Part shown: in pieces, positions 50,439-60,544 of the stretch
Layout: each line of letters begins with the position of its first letter
Position numbering within the stretch: position 1 is the stretch's first letter
NCBI GenBank assembly: GCA_017501465.1
Contig: JAFVWY010000001.1
Coordinates: forward strand, 1-64,000
Direction: 5' to 3'
Source: Bacilli bacterium
GTDB taxonomy: Bacteria > Bacillota_I > Bacilli_A > ML615J-28 > CAG-313
Length of the DNA: 64,000 nt
The notes under the pieces: generated by a model
What the model saw: the letters and a program-made list of their open reading frames with translations, nothing else
Database searches by the model: none
Told to the model about the DNA's origin: nothing
Position numbers and translations under genes: made by a program

Positions 50439-51500
50439 ATGAAAAATAAAGTAATTAATTTTATTACAAAAACTTCTAGCGGAATGGCTACTGGATTATT
50501 TGCAACATTAATTATTGGTTCTATTATTAATCAATTATGTAGTTTGGGCAATGGATTTCAAATAGGAATGGATGTTGCTAAAACATTAATTTGTTTAATG
50601 GGGCCAGGAATTGGTCTAGGTGTGGCATTAGCAACTAAAGAAGATAAAACCACTTTAGATTTGGTCTCTTGTTTAGCAATAGGTGGCATTGCAAGTTGTA
50701 TCAATCTACAAGCCTTTGATAATCCCATTCCAACCTTTACAGTTAATGGTGGAAGTAAGAACCCATTGCTAATATATTTAGTAGTAATCTTTACAATTCT
50801 TATTGTAAAAAAAATTCTTATTAAAAAAACTCCTGTAGATATACTATTAGTTCCACTTGTATATATATTAGTAGGAACAACACTTGGTTTTATTTTAATA
50901 TATCCAAGCTATTATCTAATTTATTTCATTCAAGAAATTATATCTATTTCAATGCCTTTAGTCCCAATCCCAATGTCTATTATAATTTCCGTTATAATGG
51001 GTATGGTACTTACAATGCCAATCTCTAGTGTCGCAGTATGTGTAGCAATTAGTATCGGTGATACTCCATTAGCAGCAGGGGCTGCACTTATTGGATGCAC
51101 TGCACAAATGGTAGGTTTTGCAACTCAATCTTTTAGAGCTAAAAACAGCATTGGTAAATCAATTAGTGTAGGAATTGGTACTTCAATGTTATATTGGCCG
51201 AATATAATCAAAAAACCAACAATTTGGTTACCAACCATTATCTCTAGTGCTATTTTAGCACCGATTGGTGTTTGTTTGCTAGATACTTATGGAACTAGCA
51301 ATGGAGCTGGAATGGGCAGTTGTGGTTTAGTAGGTCAATTATCTTGTTTAGAAGTTATGGGATATAATAATCCAAATGCATATATATCAATTTTCGTTAT
51401 TCAATTTCTTGGTTCAATTTTATTAACTTTATTATTTGATTATATTTTTAAAAATTTATTACATTTATATTCTGATGAAGATTTAAAATTAGACCTTTAA
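50439..51500 (+). CDS. PTS IIC-like membrane permease
   Basis: About 353 residues with eight to ten hydrophobic segments and glycine-rich loops. The pattern (MATGLFATLIIGSIINQL, GPGIGLGVALA, SNGAGMGSCGLVGQLS) fits the PTS_EIIC_2-type permease family. No IIA or IIB partner and no sugar gene lies nearby, so phosphotransfer is not shown and the substrate is unknown. The start at ATG 50439 has GGGTGAT upstream; GTG 50415 or TTG 50427 are possible. Confidence 0.78.
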   Translation: MKNKVINFITKTSSGMATGLFATLIIGSIINQLCSLGNGFQIGMDVAKTLICLMGPGIGLGVALATKEDKTTLDLVSCLAIGGIASCINLQAFDNPIPTFTVNGGSKNPLLIYLVVIFTILIVKKILIKKTPVDILLVPLVYILVGTTLGFILIYPSYYLIYFIQEIISISMPLVPIPMSIIISVIMGMVLTMPISSVAVCVAISIGDTPLAAGAALIGCTAQMVGFATQSFRAKNSIGKSISVGIGTSMLYWPNIIKKPTIWLPTIISSAILAPIGVCLLDTYGTSNGAGMGSCGLVGQLSCLEVMGYNNPNAYISIFVIQFLGSILLTLLFDYIFKNLLHLYSDEDLKLDL

Positions 51501-51527
51501 AAAAGAGAGGATATCATCCTCTCTTTT
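51501..51527. terminator. Bidirectional terminator between the permease gene and the oxidoreductase
   Basis: Twelve-base stem AAAAGAGAGGAT / ATCCTCTCTTTT with a three-base loop and a T run, between convergent genes. Confidence 0.9.
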
Positions 51528-51531
51528 TTTA

Positions 51532-54500
51532 TTATTCTTCAACTGAAAAATCCATTTGAAGCATTCTTTGATAATTAGCATAACGTTTCTTAGCTTCAGC
51601 TTTATTTTGTACTAATAATCTTTCAGCTTCTTGTGGGTTAATAGTCTTTAATTGAGCATAACGAGTTTCGCTCATTAGATATTCATCATATTTAGACCAA
51701 TCTGGTGCCTTAGAATCTACAGAAAGAGGGTTCTTACCTTGTTCTGCTAATCTTGGATCGTATCTTAATAATGTCCAATAACCACATTCAACAGCTAATT
51801 TAGCTTGTTCTTGTGATTTACCCATACCACGTTTTAAACCATGGTTAATACATGGAGAGTATGCAATAACGATTGATGGTCCATGATAACTTTCAGCTTC
51901 TTTCATAGCTTTTAATAATTGAGCTTGGTTTGCACCATGAGAAACATAAGCAACATATACATGTCCATAACTCATTGCAATAGCAGCTAAGTCTTTCTTC
52001 TTACCTGATTTACCTGCAGCTGTAAATTTAGCAATTGAGGCTGTTGGAGATGATTTAGAAGATTGACCACCAGTATTTGAATATACTTCTGTATCTAATA
52101 CTAAAATGTTAACATCTTCATTATTAGCGATAACATGGTCTAAACCTCCGTAACCGATGTCATATGCCCATCCGTCACCACCAAGGATCCATTGAGATCT
52201 CTTAACTAAATAGTTCTTTAAGCCAAGAATTTCTTTAGCAGTAGGACAATCAGAAGCTTCAAGAATAGGAAGTAATTCATCTCTAACTTCTGCAGTAGCA
52301 ACACCATCTTCACGGTTAGCTAACCATTTTTCGAATAACACTTTAACTTGTTCATTGCAAGCACCTTCTTCAAGGGCTCTTTCCATAACAACTGCGATAT
52401 GATCACGAAGAGCTGTATCGCCGGCTTTCATACCGAAACCAAATTCAGCATTGTCTTCGAATAAAGAGTTTGCCCAAGCTGGACCTCTACCATCTTTATT
52501 AGTAGTATATGGACTAGTTGGATAAGAACCACCATAGATTGAAGAACAACCTGTAGCGTTAGCAATAACCATTCTATCACCAAATAATTGAGTGATTAAT
52601 TTAACATATGGAGTTTCACCACATCCACCACATGCACCACTAAATTCAAATAATGGTTGTGCAAATTGTGAATTTTTAGGATTTGAGAATTTATCTACTA
52701 AATTGTCTTTATAAGTAACTTCATTGAAGAAATAGTTAGCTTGTTCTGCAGAACCAGCTTTTAGAGCTTCTTCAAGTGGAACCATAGTAAGTGCTTTACC
52801 TTTTGGAGCTGGACATTGGTTAACACAAACTTCACAACCTGTACAGTCAAGTGCAGAAATTTGTAATGAATATTGTAAACCTTCTAATCCTTTACCAATA
52901 GGTTTTAATGTATTAACACCTTTTGGAGCTTTAGCCATTTCTTCTTCAGTAGCTAAGAATGGACGAATTACAGCGTGTGGACATACAAATGCACATTGGT
53001 TACATTGAATACAGTTTTCAGGATTCCATTTAGGAACGAAGTTAGCTGTACCACGTTTTTCGTATTGAGCTGTACCTGATGGTAATGTTCCATCTGGATA
53101 TTCAGCAAATACAGAAACTGGTAAATCATAACCTTTAATTGCATTAACTGGATCAGCAATGTCTCTTACAAATGCTGGACGATTTTCATCAACTTTAGCT
53201 TTAGCAACTTTTAATTTAGCCCATGCTGGATCAACAGCAACTTCAACTAAACCTTGAGCACCACGATCAATAGCTTGATAGTTTAATTCAACAATAGCTT
53301 CACCTTTACGGCTATATGCTTTATAAGCATATTTCTTCATTAATTCTTGAGCTCTTTCATAAGGCATGATTTGTTCATTTAATTTGAAGAATGCAGATTG
53401 AAGAATTGTATTAGTTCTGCTTCCTAAACCGATTTCTCTTGCTAGGTGAACAGCATCAATAATATAGAATTTAGCATTTTTAGTAGCTAATTGTTTTTTG
53501 AATGAATTTGGTAAGTGTTTAACGATTTCATCAGCGCTATGAACTGTATTTAGTAGGAATGTTCCACCATCTTTTAAGCAACTTAACATATCATATTTTT
53601 CAACATAAGCTTCATTACTACAACTTACGAAGTCTGCTTTATTAACTAAGTATGGAGAAGTAATTGGGTTAGGACCAAATCTTAGGTGACTTCTTGTAAC
53701 ACCACCAGACTTTTTAGAGTCATAAGCAAAGTAAGCTTGAGCATATAAATCAGTATTATCACCAATGATTTTAATAGTATTTTTATTAGCACCAACTGTA
53801 CCATCACTACCTAAACCATAGAATACTAATTCAGAAACTTCATCATTAACTCTAATTTCTGGACCAACTGGAATACTTAAATGAGTAACATCATCATTGA
53901 TACCAACTGTGAAATTGTCATGACCTTTCTTAGCTAAATGTTTGTATACTGCAATAATTTGAGCAGGAGTTGTATCTCTACTTGATAAACCATATCTACC
54001 ACCAATGATATATGGAGCATGTTTTCTTCCATAGAAAGCATTCTTAATATCTAAGTATAGAGGTTCACCATTAGATCCTGGTTCTTTTGTTCTATCTAAA
54101 ACAGCAACACGTTTAACTGTTTCTGGTAAAACCTTGAATAAATATTCAGGTGCAAATGGACGATATAAGTGAACTACAACACAACCAACTTTTTGACCTT
54201 GTTTATTTAAATAGTCAACAGTTTCTTTAATTGTTTCAGTAGCACTACCCATAGCAACAATAACATCTGTAGCATCTTCAGCACCATAATAAACAAATGG
54301 AGCATAATGACGACCAGTTTCTTGAGAGATAGCTTCCATATATTTTGCTACGATAGCAGGAACTGCGTCATAGTATTTATTTTGTAATTCTCTAGTTTGG
54401 AAATAAACGTCATCATTTTGAGCTGTACCACGAGTTACAGGATTTTCGAATGTTAACGCTCTTTCACGGAATCTCTTAACTGCATCCCAGTTAATTAATT

Positions 54501-55080
54501 TTTTATATACTTCATAATCCATTACTTCAACTTTTTGGATTTCATGACTTGTTCTGAAACCATCAAAGAAATGTAAGAATGGAACGCTTGCTTCAATACT
54601 AGCTAAGTGAGCAACACCAGCTAAGTCCATAACTTCTTGTACACTTGATGTTGCAAGCATTGCAAAACCAGTTTGACGAGCAGCCATAACGTCTTGGTGA
54701 TCACCAAAAATTGATAATGATTGAGCAGCTAAAGCACGAGCGGCAACGTGTAAAACACATGGTAATAATTCACCAGCAATTTTATACATGTTTGGTATTT
54801 TTAATAATAAACCTTGGCTGGCAGTAAATGTAGTTGTGAAAGCACCAGCTTGTAAAGAACCATGAACTGATCCTGCAGCACCAGCTTCAGATTGCATTTC
54901 TACTACCTTAACAGGCATACCAAAAAGATTTTTTCTACCTTGACTTGACCATAAGTCTACATTTTCGGCCATTGGAGAAGAAGGTGTGATTGGATAAATT
55001 CCAGCTACTTCAGTAAAAGCATACGCAGCATGAGCGGCAGCAGTATTACCATCCATAGATTGGAAAACTTTTTTAGACAT
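51532..55080 (-). CDS. nifJ: Pyruvate:ferredoxin (flavodoxin) oxidoreductase
   Basis: 1,182 residues, the normal single-chain length. Oxidises pyruvate to acetyl-CoA and CO2, reducing ferredoxin. The N-terminal domain has GNTAAAHAAYAFTEVAGIYP and PITPSSPMAE. Two 4Fe-4S motifs are CIQCNQCAFVCP and CTGCEVCVNQCP. The thiamine-diphosphate domain has GACGGCGETPYVKL, GGDGWAYDIGYGGLDH and LDTEVYSNTGGQSSKSSPT. All are intact. The ribosome site TAGGAGGAA is strong. Its base composition is noticeably less AT-rich than its neighbours, as often seen in highly expressed genes. Indicates fermentative anaerobic metabolism. Confidence 0.98.
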   Translation of the reverse strand: MSKKVFQSMDGNTAAAHAAYAFTEVAGIYPITPSSPMAENVDLWSSQGRKNLFGMPVKVVEMQSEAGAAGSVHGSLQAGAFTTTFTASQGLLLKIPNMYKIAGELLPCVLHVAARALAAQSLSIFGDHQDVMAARQTGFAMLATSSVQEVMDLAGVAHLASIEASVPFLHFFDGFRTSHEIQKVEVMDYEVYKKLINWDAVKRFRERALTFENPVTRGTAQNDDVYFQTRELQNKYYDAVPAIVAKYMEAISQETGRHYAPFVYYGAEDATDVIVAMGSATETIKETVDYLNKQGQKVGCVVVHLYRPFAPEYLFKVLPETVKRVAVLDRTKEPGSNGEPLYLDIKNAFYGRKHAPYIIGGRYGLSSRDTTPAQIIAVYKHLAKKGHDNFTVGINDDVTHLSIPVGPEIRVNDEVSELVFYGLGSDGTVGANKNTIKIIGDNTDLYAQAYFAYDSKKSGGVTRSHLRFGPNPITSPYLVNKADFVSCSNEAYVEKYDMLSCLKDGGTFLLNTVHSADEIVKHLPNSFKKQLATKNAKFYIIDAVHLAREIGLGSRTNTILQSAFFKLNEQIMPYERAQELMKKYAYKAYSRKGEAIVELNYQAIDRGAQGLVEVAVDPAWAKLKVAKAKVDENRPAFVRDIADPVNAIKGYDLPVSVFAEYPDGTLPSGTAQYEKRGTANFVPKWNPENCIQCNQCAFVCPHAVIRPFLATEEEMAKAPKGVNTLKPIGKGLEGLQYSLQISALDCTGCEVCVNQCPAPKGKALTMVPLEEALKAGSAEQANYFFNEVTYKDNLVDKFSNPKNSQFAQPLFEFSGACGGCGETPYVKLITQLFGDRMVIANATGCSSIYGGSYPTSPYTTNKDGRGPAWANSLFEDNAEFGFGMKAGDTALRDHIAVVMERALEEGACNEQVKVLFEKWLANREDGVATAEVRDELLPILEASDCPTAKEILGLKNYLVKRSQWILGGDGWAYDIGYGGLDHVIANNEDVNILVLDTEVYSNTGGQSSKSSPTASIAKFTAAGKSGKKKDLAAIAMSYGHVYVAYVSHGANQAQLLKAMKEAESYHGPSIVIAYSPCINHGLKRGMGKSQEQAKLAVECGYWTLLRYDPRLAEQGKNPLSVDSKAPDWSKYDEYLMSETRYAQLKTINPQEAERLLVQNKAEAKKRYANYQRMLQMDFSVEE

Positions 55081-55115
55081 AACAAATTCCTCCTAGTTAT
55101 TTTTTTACGTGTATT

Positions 55116-55144
55116 ATTATAACACATTTCACTTTTTTTTGCTA
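55116..55144 (-). promoter_or_regulatory. Extended -10 promoter of the oxidoreductase gene
   Basis: Minus strand: TATAAT (55121-55116) preceded by TGT; the -35 position holds TAGCAA (55144-55139), a weak match at 17 bases. Confidence 0.6.
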
Positions 55145-55273
55145 CTAAAATATAATGTAAGTTTTTTTATTCATCTTTCTAATATATTTTTGAGAATCGA
55201 TTTTTTCCTATATAAAAAAGCAAAATGTATATTTTCTAATAAGTTTGTTAATAATAATTTGGGTGATTAAATT

Positions 55274-55789
55274 ATGAAAAACACAGAAAAATACATTGGT
55301 TTAGTTTGCCAAAATGAACCTTTATTTCAAGAACTTTTTAACAGAATTGTTCTAAATGTTATTGGCCAAAAAGAACCTTATAAATATCGATTAATAACTT
55401 TTGATAGTACAAGAAAAATTAAATATGACTATATTTTATTTGTAGAGTCTTACCCTTTTTTTGAAATAAATAAATTAAGGTATTATATATATAATAATGA
55501 GTGTATATTGATACTAAATAATGACTTAGGGGAAGAACAGGCTTTCAAACAATCCACTCAAATAATATCATATTCATTTGACTCACACGCTGATTATAAA
55601 ATCAACAATATAAATGTTAACAACTATATCATTCTTTTTGACTTAGAATATAACGGTTCAGTGAACCCTATGTATTTTTGTACAAAAAATGAAGATGAGT
55701 TAAACTATTTGATTTCTATTATTATTTTTTTAATTTGTGAAAACTATAATTTTAATGTAATTAAAAATATCGTACAAAAAATAAAATAG
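55274..55789 (+). CDS. Unknown protein
   Basis: 171 residues, very AT-rich gene, no membrane segment certain (a hydrophobic stretch LISIIIFLICENY lies near the C-terminus). No family recognised. A short stretch, QIISYSFDSHADYKINNINV, loosely recalls the 'ITYG...ADY...NI' strand of Mur ligases, but no P-loop is present. The ribosome site GGGTGAT precedes the ATG. Isolated, convergent with rsmI through a shared terminator. Confidence 0.7.
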   Translation: MKNTEKYIGLVCQNEPLFQELFNRIVLNVIGQKEPYKYRLITFDSTRKIKYDYILFVESYPFFEINKLRYYIYNNECILILNNDLGEEQAFKQSTQIISYSFDSHADYKINNINVNNYIILFDLEYNGSVNPMYFCTKNEDELNYLISIIIFLICENYNFNVIKNIVQKIK

Positions 55790-55807
55790 CCATTAATAGG
55801 CTATTTT
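55783..55807. terminator. Bidirectional terminator between the unknown gene and rsmI
   Basis: Nine-base stem AAAATAGCC / GGCTATTTT with a seven-base loop; it includes the stop codons of both convergent genes. Confidence 0.8.
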
Positions 55808-56655
55808 TTAATTTTCTCATATACTTGTTTTTTTGATATATGTCTATCATTAGCAACCATTTTCATTGCTTCTTTAGAATCAATTCCATTATCTATATAA
55901 TGGTTGTAATGTTCTTCAATAGATAAATCATTTAACTCTAAAACAACATTACTTAAAGGGTTAGAGTTTCCCTCTAAAATAATTACCATTTCTCCTTTGA
56001 TAGAACTAACCGCTTCTAATAACTCGCCAGGAGTCCCTCTTAAAAATTCTTCAAATTTTTTAGTTAGTTCTCTTGCAAGAACAACTCTTCTATCCGGATA
56101 TATATCTACAAGCATTTTTAAAGTTTCTTCAATTCTATGTGGAGATTCATAAAAAATAATTGTTTCACTTCTACTATACATATCCTTTAACTCTTGTCTT
56201 CTTTTTGCAGACTTTGAATTTAAGAACCCAGCAAAATAAAAAGGATGAGCAGTGATTCCCGAAGCAACCAAGGCTGTTAAACATGCGCTAGCGCCAGGTA
56301 CAACAATTATATCAACATCATTTTCTAAAGCATCTTTCGTAACAACCCACCCTGGATCACTTATGACCGGCATTCCAGCATCGGATATAATAGCTACATT
56401 ACTTCCACTTTTAACAAGATTAACGATTTCCATACTAATATCATTTTCATTATATAAATGAACACTTTTTAATTTAGTATGAATATCATAAAAATCTAAT
56501 AATTTCTTTGAAGTTCTTGTATCTTCACAATAAATTATATCAACTTGTTTTAATGTGTTTATAGCTCTAAAAGTAATGTCTTCTAAATTTCCAATAGGAG
56601 TAGCAACTAAATATAATTTAGCATTATCTTTTTCGAAACTCTTTTGTCTTTTCAT
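55801..56655 (-). CDS. rsmI: 16S rRNA (cytidine1402-2'-O)-methyltransferase RsmI
   Basis: 284 residues. Methylates the ribose of C1402 in 16S rRNA. Family marks: LVATPIGNLEDITFRA, YCEDTRTSKKLLDFY, SDAGMPVISDPGW, VVPGASACLTALVASG and FYESPHRIEETL. Two bases after trmN6; last gene of the tmk operon, as in Bacillus (yabC). Confidence 0.97.
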   Translation of the reverse strand: MKRQKSFEKDNAKLYLVATPIGNLEDITFRAINTLKQVDIIYCEDTRTSKKLLDFYDIHTKLKSVHLYNENDISMEIVNLVKSGSNVAIISDAGMPVISDPGWVVTKDALENDVDIIVVPGASACLTALVASGITAHPFYFAGFLNSKSAKRRQELKDMYSRSETIIFYESPHRIEETLKMLVDIYPDRRVVLARELTKKFEEFLRGTPGELLEAVSSIKGEMVIILEGNSNPLSNVVLELNDLSIEEHYNHYIDNGIDSKEAMKMVANDRHISKKQVYEKIKK

Positions 56656-56657
56656 AT

Positions 56658-57401
56658 CTACCTCTTTGGTTGATAATTAAAAATTTTTAAGACTTCTTTA
56701 GTATAATCACCATTTAGGTTATGTACATAAAGAGGTTTTAAAATTTTAAGTCCACCTTTTTTATAGCTCTTTTTTCCTTCAACTAATACTAATAAACTTT
56801 CAGTTGAAGTTTTTTTAGGATATACAAATTTAATTCTTTTAGGTTCAATACCATATTTTCTGAAAGCTTCTAAAATATCTAATAGTCTTTCGGTTCTATG
56901 TACCATCGCAAAAGTACCATTGTCTTTTAATAATTTTTTAACCGAATCTAATAATTCATCTAAATTTAATGTTACTTCATGTCTTGCAATCGTAAGATAA
57001 TCATTTTTATTAGTATTACTAGTTTCTTTATAAATAAAAAATGGTGGATTACAAGTTATTACATCATATTTAGAAACGCCTACTTTTTTATAATACCCTC
57101 TAACATCATCATTTGTAATTATAATCTGATTTGATAAATTATTTAATTGAACACTTCTTATAGATTGTTCTGCTAATTCCTTTTGTATTTCAATTCCCTC
57201 AATTAAAGCATTAGTCTTTAAGGTTAGGAATAGCGGAATAAAACCATTACCAGATCCTATATCCAAAATAGTTTTATCTTGGGGATTAATAGTTACAAAA
57301 TCAGCTAACAAAGTTGAGTCTAAGGAAAAGTTAAATTTTTCAGTATCTTGAATAATCTTTAAACCTTCATATCCTAATAAATCATTAACTACTTCAGCCA
57401 T
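56658..57401 (-). CDS. trmN6: tRNA1(Val) A37 N6-methyltransferase (YabB/TrmN6 family)
   Basis: 247 residues. SAM-binding motif ILDIGSGNGFIPLFL and the N6-adenine catalytic motif CNPPFF. The N-terminus LGYEGLKIIQDTEKFNFSLD is typical of the family. Two bases after ricT. The exact tRNA target is inferred from the family. Confidence 0.92.
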   Translation of the reverse strand: MAEVVNDLLGYEGLKIIQDTEKFNFSLDSTLLADFVTINPQDKTILDIGSGNGFIPLFLTLKTNALIEGIEIQKELAEQSIRSVQLNNLSNQIIITNDDVRGYYKKVGVSKYDVITCNPPFFIYKETSNTNKNDYLTIARHEVTLNLDELLDSVKKLLKDNGTFAMVHRTERLLDILEAFRKYGIEPKRIKFVYPKKTSTESLLVLVEGKKSYKKGGLKILKPLYVHNLNGDYTKEVLKIFNYQPKR

Positions 57402-57402
57402 A

Positions 57403-58218
57403 TTAGTTTTTTCTTGGCACTACTTCAACTTCACTTGCATAATGTGAAACTGGTAGTGAATCGGGAGATTCTTGTGTTCTTACAATTTGTTTAATATAAT
57501 CAACACCAATAACTTTACAATAATCACAAGTCGGTGTTTTTACATATGTACCAACAGATGGTACTAATTCTTTTAATTCTTGATATAGTTGGTTTTCAAA
57601 AGCAATACAACACATTAGTTTTCCACACACACCACTAATCTTATTAGTATTTAAACTCATAGACTGATCTTTAGCCATTTTCATAGTAACAACATCAAAA
57701 TTTCTTATAAAACTTTTACAACAAATTTCTCTACCACAACTACCAATACCGCCAATTAATCTAGCGCCTTCTCTAGCACCAATTTGTCTAAGTTCAACTC
57801 TAGATTTAAAGTGTGGTGTTAAGTGTTTTAATAAATCTCTAAAATCTACTCTATCTTCAGCTGTGTAAAATAATATTACTTTTGATCGATCAAATGTATA
57901 CTCTGCATCTAAAGGTTTCATATCAATATCTAGTCTTAAAACTTCTTTTTTAAAAAAAGCAAAAGCCTCTTTAGCATCTTCCATATTCTTTTTATCTTGT
58001 ATTACATCTTTTTCAGTGGCTTTTCTTAATATTTTTTTTAGTTCTGTTTCAAAAGTAGATTCATCTAACTGTCTATTATCTAAAATAACCTTGCCAAGTT
58101 CAATACCTCTAACGGTTTCAACTATTACGTAATCACCGGCTTCAAATTTAATATTTAGTGGATTAAAAAAGTAAATACGACCAGCTCCTTTAAATTGAAC
58201 GCCTATTACTTCAACCAT
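57403..58218 (-). CDS. ricT: RicT (YaaT), PSP1-domain Fe-S protein
   Basis: 271 residues. PSP1 domain with a rich cysteine set: GSCGREICCKSF, GVCGKLMCCIAFE and CDYC, which in Bacillus ligate a 4Fe-4S cluster. RicT forms a complex with RicA and RicF that steers RNase Y and affects development. RicA and RicF are not in this window. 12 bases after holB. Confidence 0.95.
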   Translation of the reverse strand: MVEVIGVQFKGAGRIYFFNPLNIKFEAGDYVIVETVRGIELGKVILDNRQLDESTFETELKKILRKATEKDVIQDKKNMEDAKEAFAFFKKEVLRLDIDMKPLDAEYTFDRSKVILFYTAEDRVDFRDLLKHLTPHFKSRVELRQIGAREGARLIGGIGSCGREICCKSFIRNFDVVTMKMAKDQSMSLNTNKISGVCGKLMCCIAFENQLYQELKELVPSVGTYVKTPTCDYCKVIGVDYIKQIVRTQESPDSLPVSHYASEVEVVPRKN

Positions 58219-58230
58219 AATATTTCCTTT

Positions 58231-59178
58231 CTATAGACTTTGAAATAATCCCGCATAGATCAAATCAGAATTGATTTTTAAATTAATTTCTTCAATAGCG
58301 TGATTTATTTTTTCTATTTGTTCTGTAATTTGATTAACAATTGTAGAATCAAATTCAAGATTATCTAATAATTCTTTAAAATGTCTACAAGTTCTTTTTT
58401 CAATATATCTAATTTGTTCTCTTTTGAAAAGAGTAAGTATTTCTAAAAACCATACATGAGCATTCAAAGAGTTTAATAATTTCTTATTTAAATAATATTC
58501 TATATATATATCTTTTTTACTGATCATTGCATTTATAATCTTTTTGAACATATCATAAGAATTAATAATAGTTCCTTCTTTTAAAGATTCTTTAGCAGCT
58601 TCATAACTACCAAATAATTCAGACAATATATATGAAACATCTTTTTCTATACCTTCATCATGTAATGTATTAGCAAGTTGTTCTTTATTAATCGGTTTAA
58701 ATCTAATCAATTGAGCTCTAGAAGTTATAGTTTCTAAAAGCATATTAGAATTTTCTGTCAAGAGTATTAAATAATTATTAGGAGTAGGTTCTTCTAAAAA
58801 CTTTAAAAGTGAATTTGCAGCTGCACGATTCATTTTTTCAGCACCATTAATAATAAATATACGACTCTTATCTGTTAAAGATGTCATATGGCCTTCTTTA
58901 ATAAGAGAATTAATTTGATCTTTACGAATGTTGTTTTGAATTGGTTCAATTAGAATTACATTTGTATGAGTTCCGTTTGAAACTCTTTTACAATTTTCAC
59001 ATACGCCGCAAGCTGAATGATTATCAAGGCACAATAATTTTTGAGCTAAAAATATTGCAACTTCCTTTAAACCAGAACCTTTTTCTCCTTCAAATATATA
59101 TGCATGAGACAAATGATTTTTAGCAAAACTATTATTTAATATTGTTAGTACATCATTTTGATATTCTAAAATATTCAT
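58231..59178 (-). CDS. holB: DNA polymerase III delta' subunit
   Basis: 315 residues. Clamp-loader subunit. Zinc module CLDNHSACGVCENCKRV, a degenerate P-loop region FEGEKGSGLKEVA, and sensor region NSLLKFLEEPTPNNYLIL. Directly adjacent to tmk. The usual Bacillus genes between tmk and holB (darA and yaaR) are absent. Confidence 0.95.
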   Translation of the reverse strand: MNILEYQNDVLTILNNSFAKNHLSHAYIFEGEKGSGLKEVAIFLAQKLLCLDNHSACGVCENCKRVSNGTHTNVILIEPIQNNIRKDQINSLIKEGHMTSLTDKSRIFIINGAEKMNRAAANSLLKFLEEPTPNNYLILLTENSNMLLETITSRAQLIRFKPINKEQLANTLHDEGIEKDVSYILSELFGSYEAAKESLKEGTIINSYDMFKKIINAMISKKDIYIEYYLNKKLLNSLNAHVWFLEILTLFKREQIRYIEKRTCRHFKELLDNLEFDSTIVNQITEQIEKINHAIEEINLKINSDLIYAGLFQSL

Positions 59179-59811
59179 TTACATTCCTCTTTCTTTAATA
59201 TATCCTAAAACGATATTATTTACTCTAGAACACTCTTCTTCAATTGAACAATTTCCATCAACAATTCTAACTCTATCTTTAAATCTTTCTGCTAATTCTA
59301 AATATCCGTTATATACTTTTGTGTGAAAATCAATTTTTTCATGTTCTAATCTATCTAATTCTTTTTGATTAGCTTTTCTATTTAAACCAATTTGTGGATC
59401 AACAAGTAAATAAATTGTCAAATCAGGCATAAACCCTTCAGTTGCAAATTGATTCATATTTAACACATTATCAATGCCTAGACCTCTTGCAACACCTTGA
59501 TAAGCTAAAGAAGAATCGATAAAACGGTCACACACAACCAATTTACCTTCGTTAATAGCCGGTATTACAGTTTCGCATAAATGTTGACGTCTACTTGCTG
59601 CATATAATAATGCTTCAGTTTTGTCATCCATTGCAATATTATCATTATCGAGAATTACTTCTCTAATTTTTTCTGCAACATAACTTCCTCCAGGTTCTCT
59701 AGAATAAATTACATCAATATCTAATTTAGCTAATTCTTGTTTTAATGAAGCAATCACAGTAGATTTACCACTGCCATCGTTTCCTTCAATTGTTATAAAT
59801 AAACCTTTCAT
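59179..59811 (-). CDS. tmk: Thymidylate kinase
   Basis: About 210 residues. Phosphorylates dTMP to dTDP. P-loop TIEGNDGSGKST, YSREPGGS and CDRFIDSSLAYQG are all present. The start is the ATG at 59811, with GAGG upstream; the GTG at 59823 belongs to the ribosome site. First gene of tmk-holB-ricT-trmN6-rsmI. Confidence 0.97.
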   Translation of the reverse strand: MKGLFITIEGNDGSGKSTVIASLKQELAKLDIDVIYSREPGGSYVAEKIREVILDNDNIAMDDKTEALLYAASRRQHLCETVIPAINEGKLVVCDRFIDSSLAYQGVARGLGIDNVLNMNQFATEGFMPDLTIYLLVDPQIGLNRKANQKELDRLEHEKIDFHTKVYNGYLELAERFKDRVRIVDGNCSIEEECSRVNNIVLGYIKERGM

Positions 59812-59830
59812 ATAAAACCTCACTATATAT

Positions 59831-59836
59831 ATTATA
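59831..59836 (-). promoter_or_regulatory. Extended -10 of the tmk operon promoter
   Basis: Minus strand TATAAT preceded by TGG; no good -35. Confidence 0.55.
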
Positions 59837-59867
59837 CCACATTTTTATTAATTCGGCTTTCTTTTAA

Positions 59868-60479
59868 TTAATTATTAATTGATGTTATGACTAACACAAT
59901 ACCATTATAAATTTTTAAGTATCCTTTTTTAGATAAAGCCTCGTTATCGATACCTAGTGGAAAACTATTATTTAAAGTGTATTTTTCTAAATTGTATTTT
60001 AATCCTTTGATTGAAATCGTTGAAGATGGTGAATAACTAAACACTGATATATATGAATATACTTCATCAAAATAATATTCATTATTTTCGGTTAATATAA
60101 AAACAGTAGAATTATTATCCATCATTTTAATATTAATTCCTTTTAAAGTGAAATTTACAAGTATTTGAATATTCGCAATTGTGTGTTCTAATCTTTTCCC
60201 CATACAACCCAAAAGAATAATCTCTTTATATCCTCTTTTAATAGCTTCGCAAATTGCTACATATGTATCTGTTTCATTTTTCTCCTTTGGCAATACTATT
60301 TTTTCAACATCAATATTAGTGTCTTCCATTGAGTCAAAATCTCCGATCAAAAGGTTAACAGGTAAATTATATTCTTTCGCATATATATAACCGCCATCAA
60401 CAGCAATAATAAAGTCATTTTTTTCAAAACTAAAATTAGGATATGTGAACTCTCCAGCACCAATAATATAACACTTCAT
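59868..60479 (-). CDS. thiN: Thiamine pyrophosphokinase
   Basis: 203 residues. Makes thiamine diphosphate from thiamine and ATP, the cofactor needed by the oxidoreductase encoded at 51.5-55 kb. Family marks: IIAVDGGYIYAKEYNLPVNL, LIGDFDSME, KEKNETDTYVAICEAI and LGCMGKRLEHTIANI. Own promoter; no thiamine riboswitch upstream (the leader is only about 15 bases). Confidence 0.93.
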   Translation of the reverse strand: MKCYIIGAGEFTYPNFSFEKNDFIIAVDGGYIYAKEYNLPVNLLIGDFDSMEDTNIDVEKIVLPKEKNETDTYVAICEAIKRGYKEIILLGCMGKRLEHTIANIQILVNFTLKGINIKMMDNNSTVFILTENNEYYFDEVYSYISVFSYSPSSTISIKGLKYNLEKYTLNNSFPLGIDNEALSKKGYLKIYNGIVLVITSINN

Positions 60480-60498
60480 TTTTTTTACCTCTTTTTTT

Positions 60499-60527
60499 AT
60501 TATACTATATATATAAAACTAATACAA
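60499..60527 (-). promoter_or_regulatory. Promoter of thiN
   Basis: Minus strand: TTGTAT (60527-60522), 17-base spacer, TATAAT (60504-60499). Confidence 0.7.
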
Positions 60528-60544
60528 GATATTTTAAATTAAAA

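Noticed and set aside
59812-60540. Thiamine riboswitch for thiN
   Set aside because: The predicted leader is only about 15 bases and no TPP-type fold is visible.
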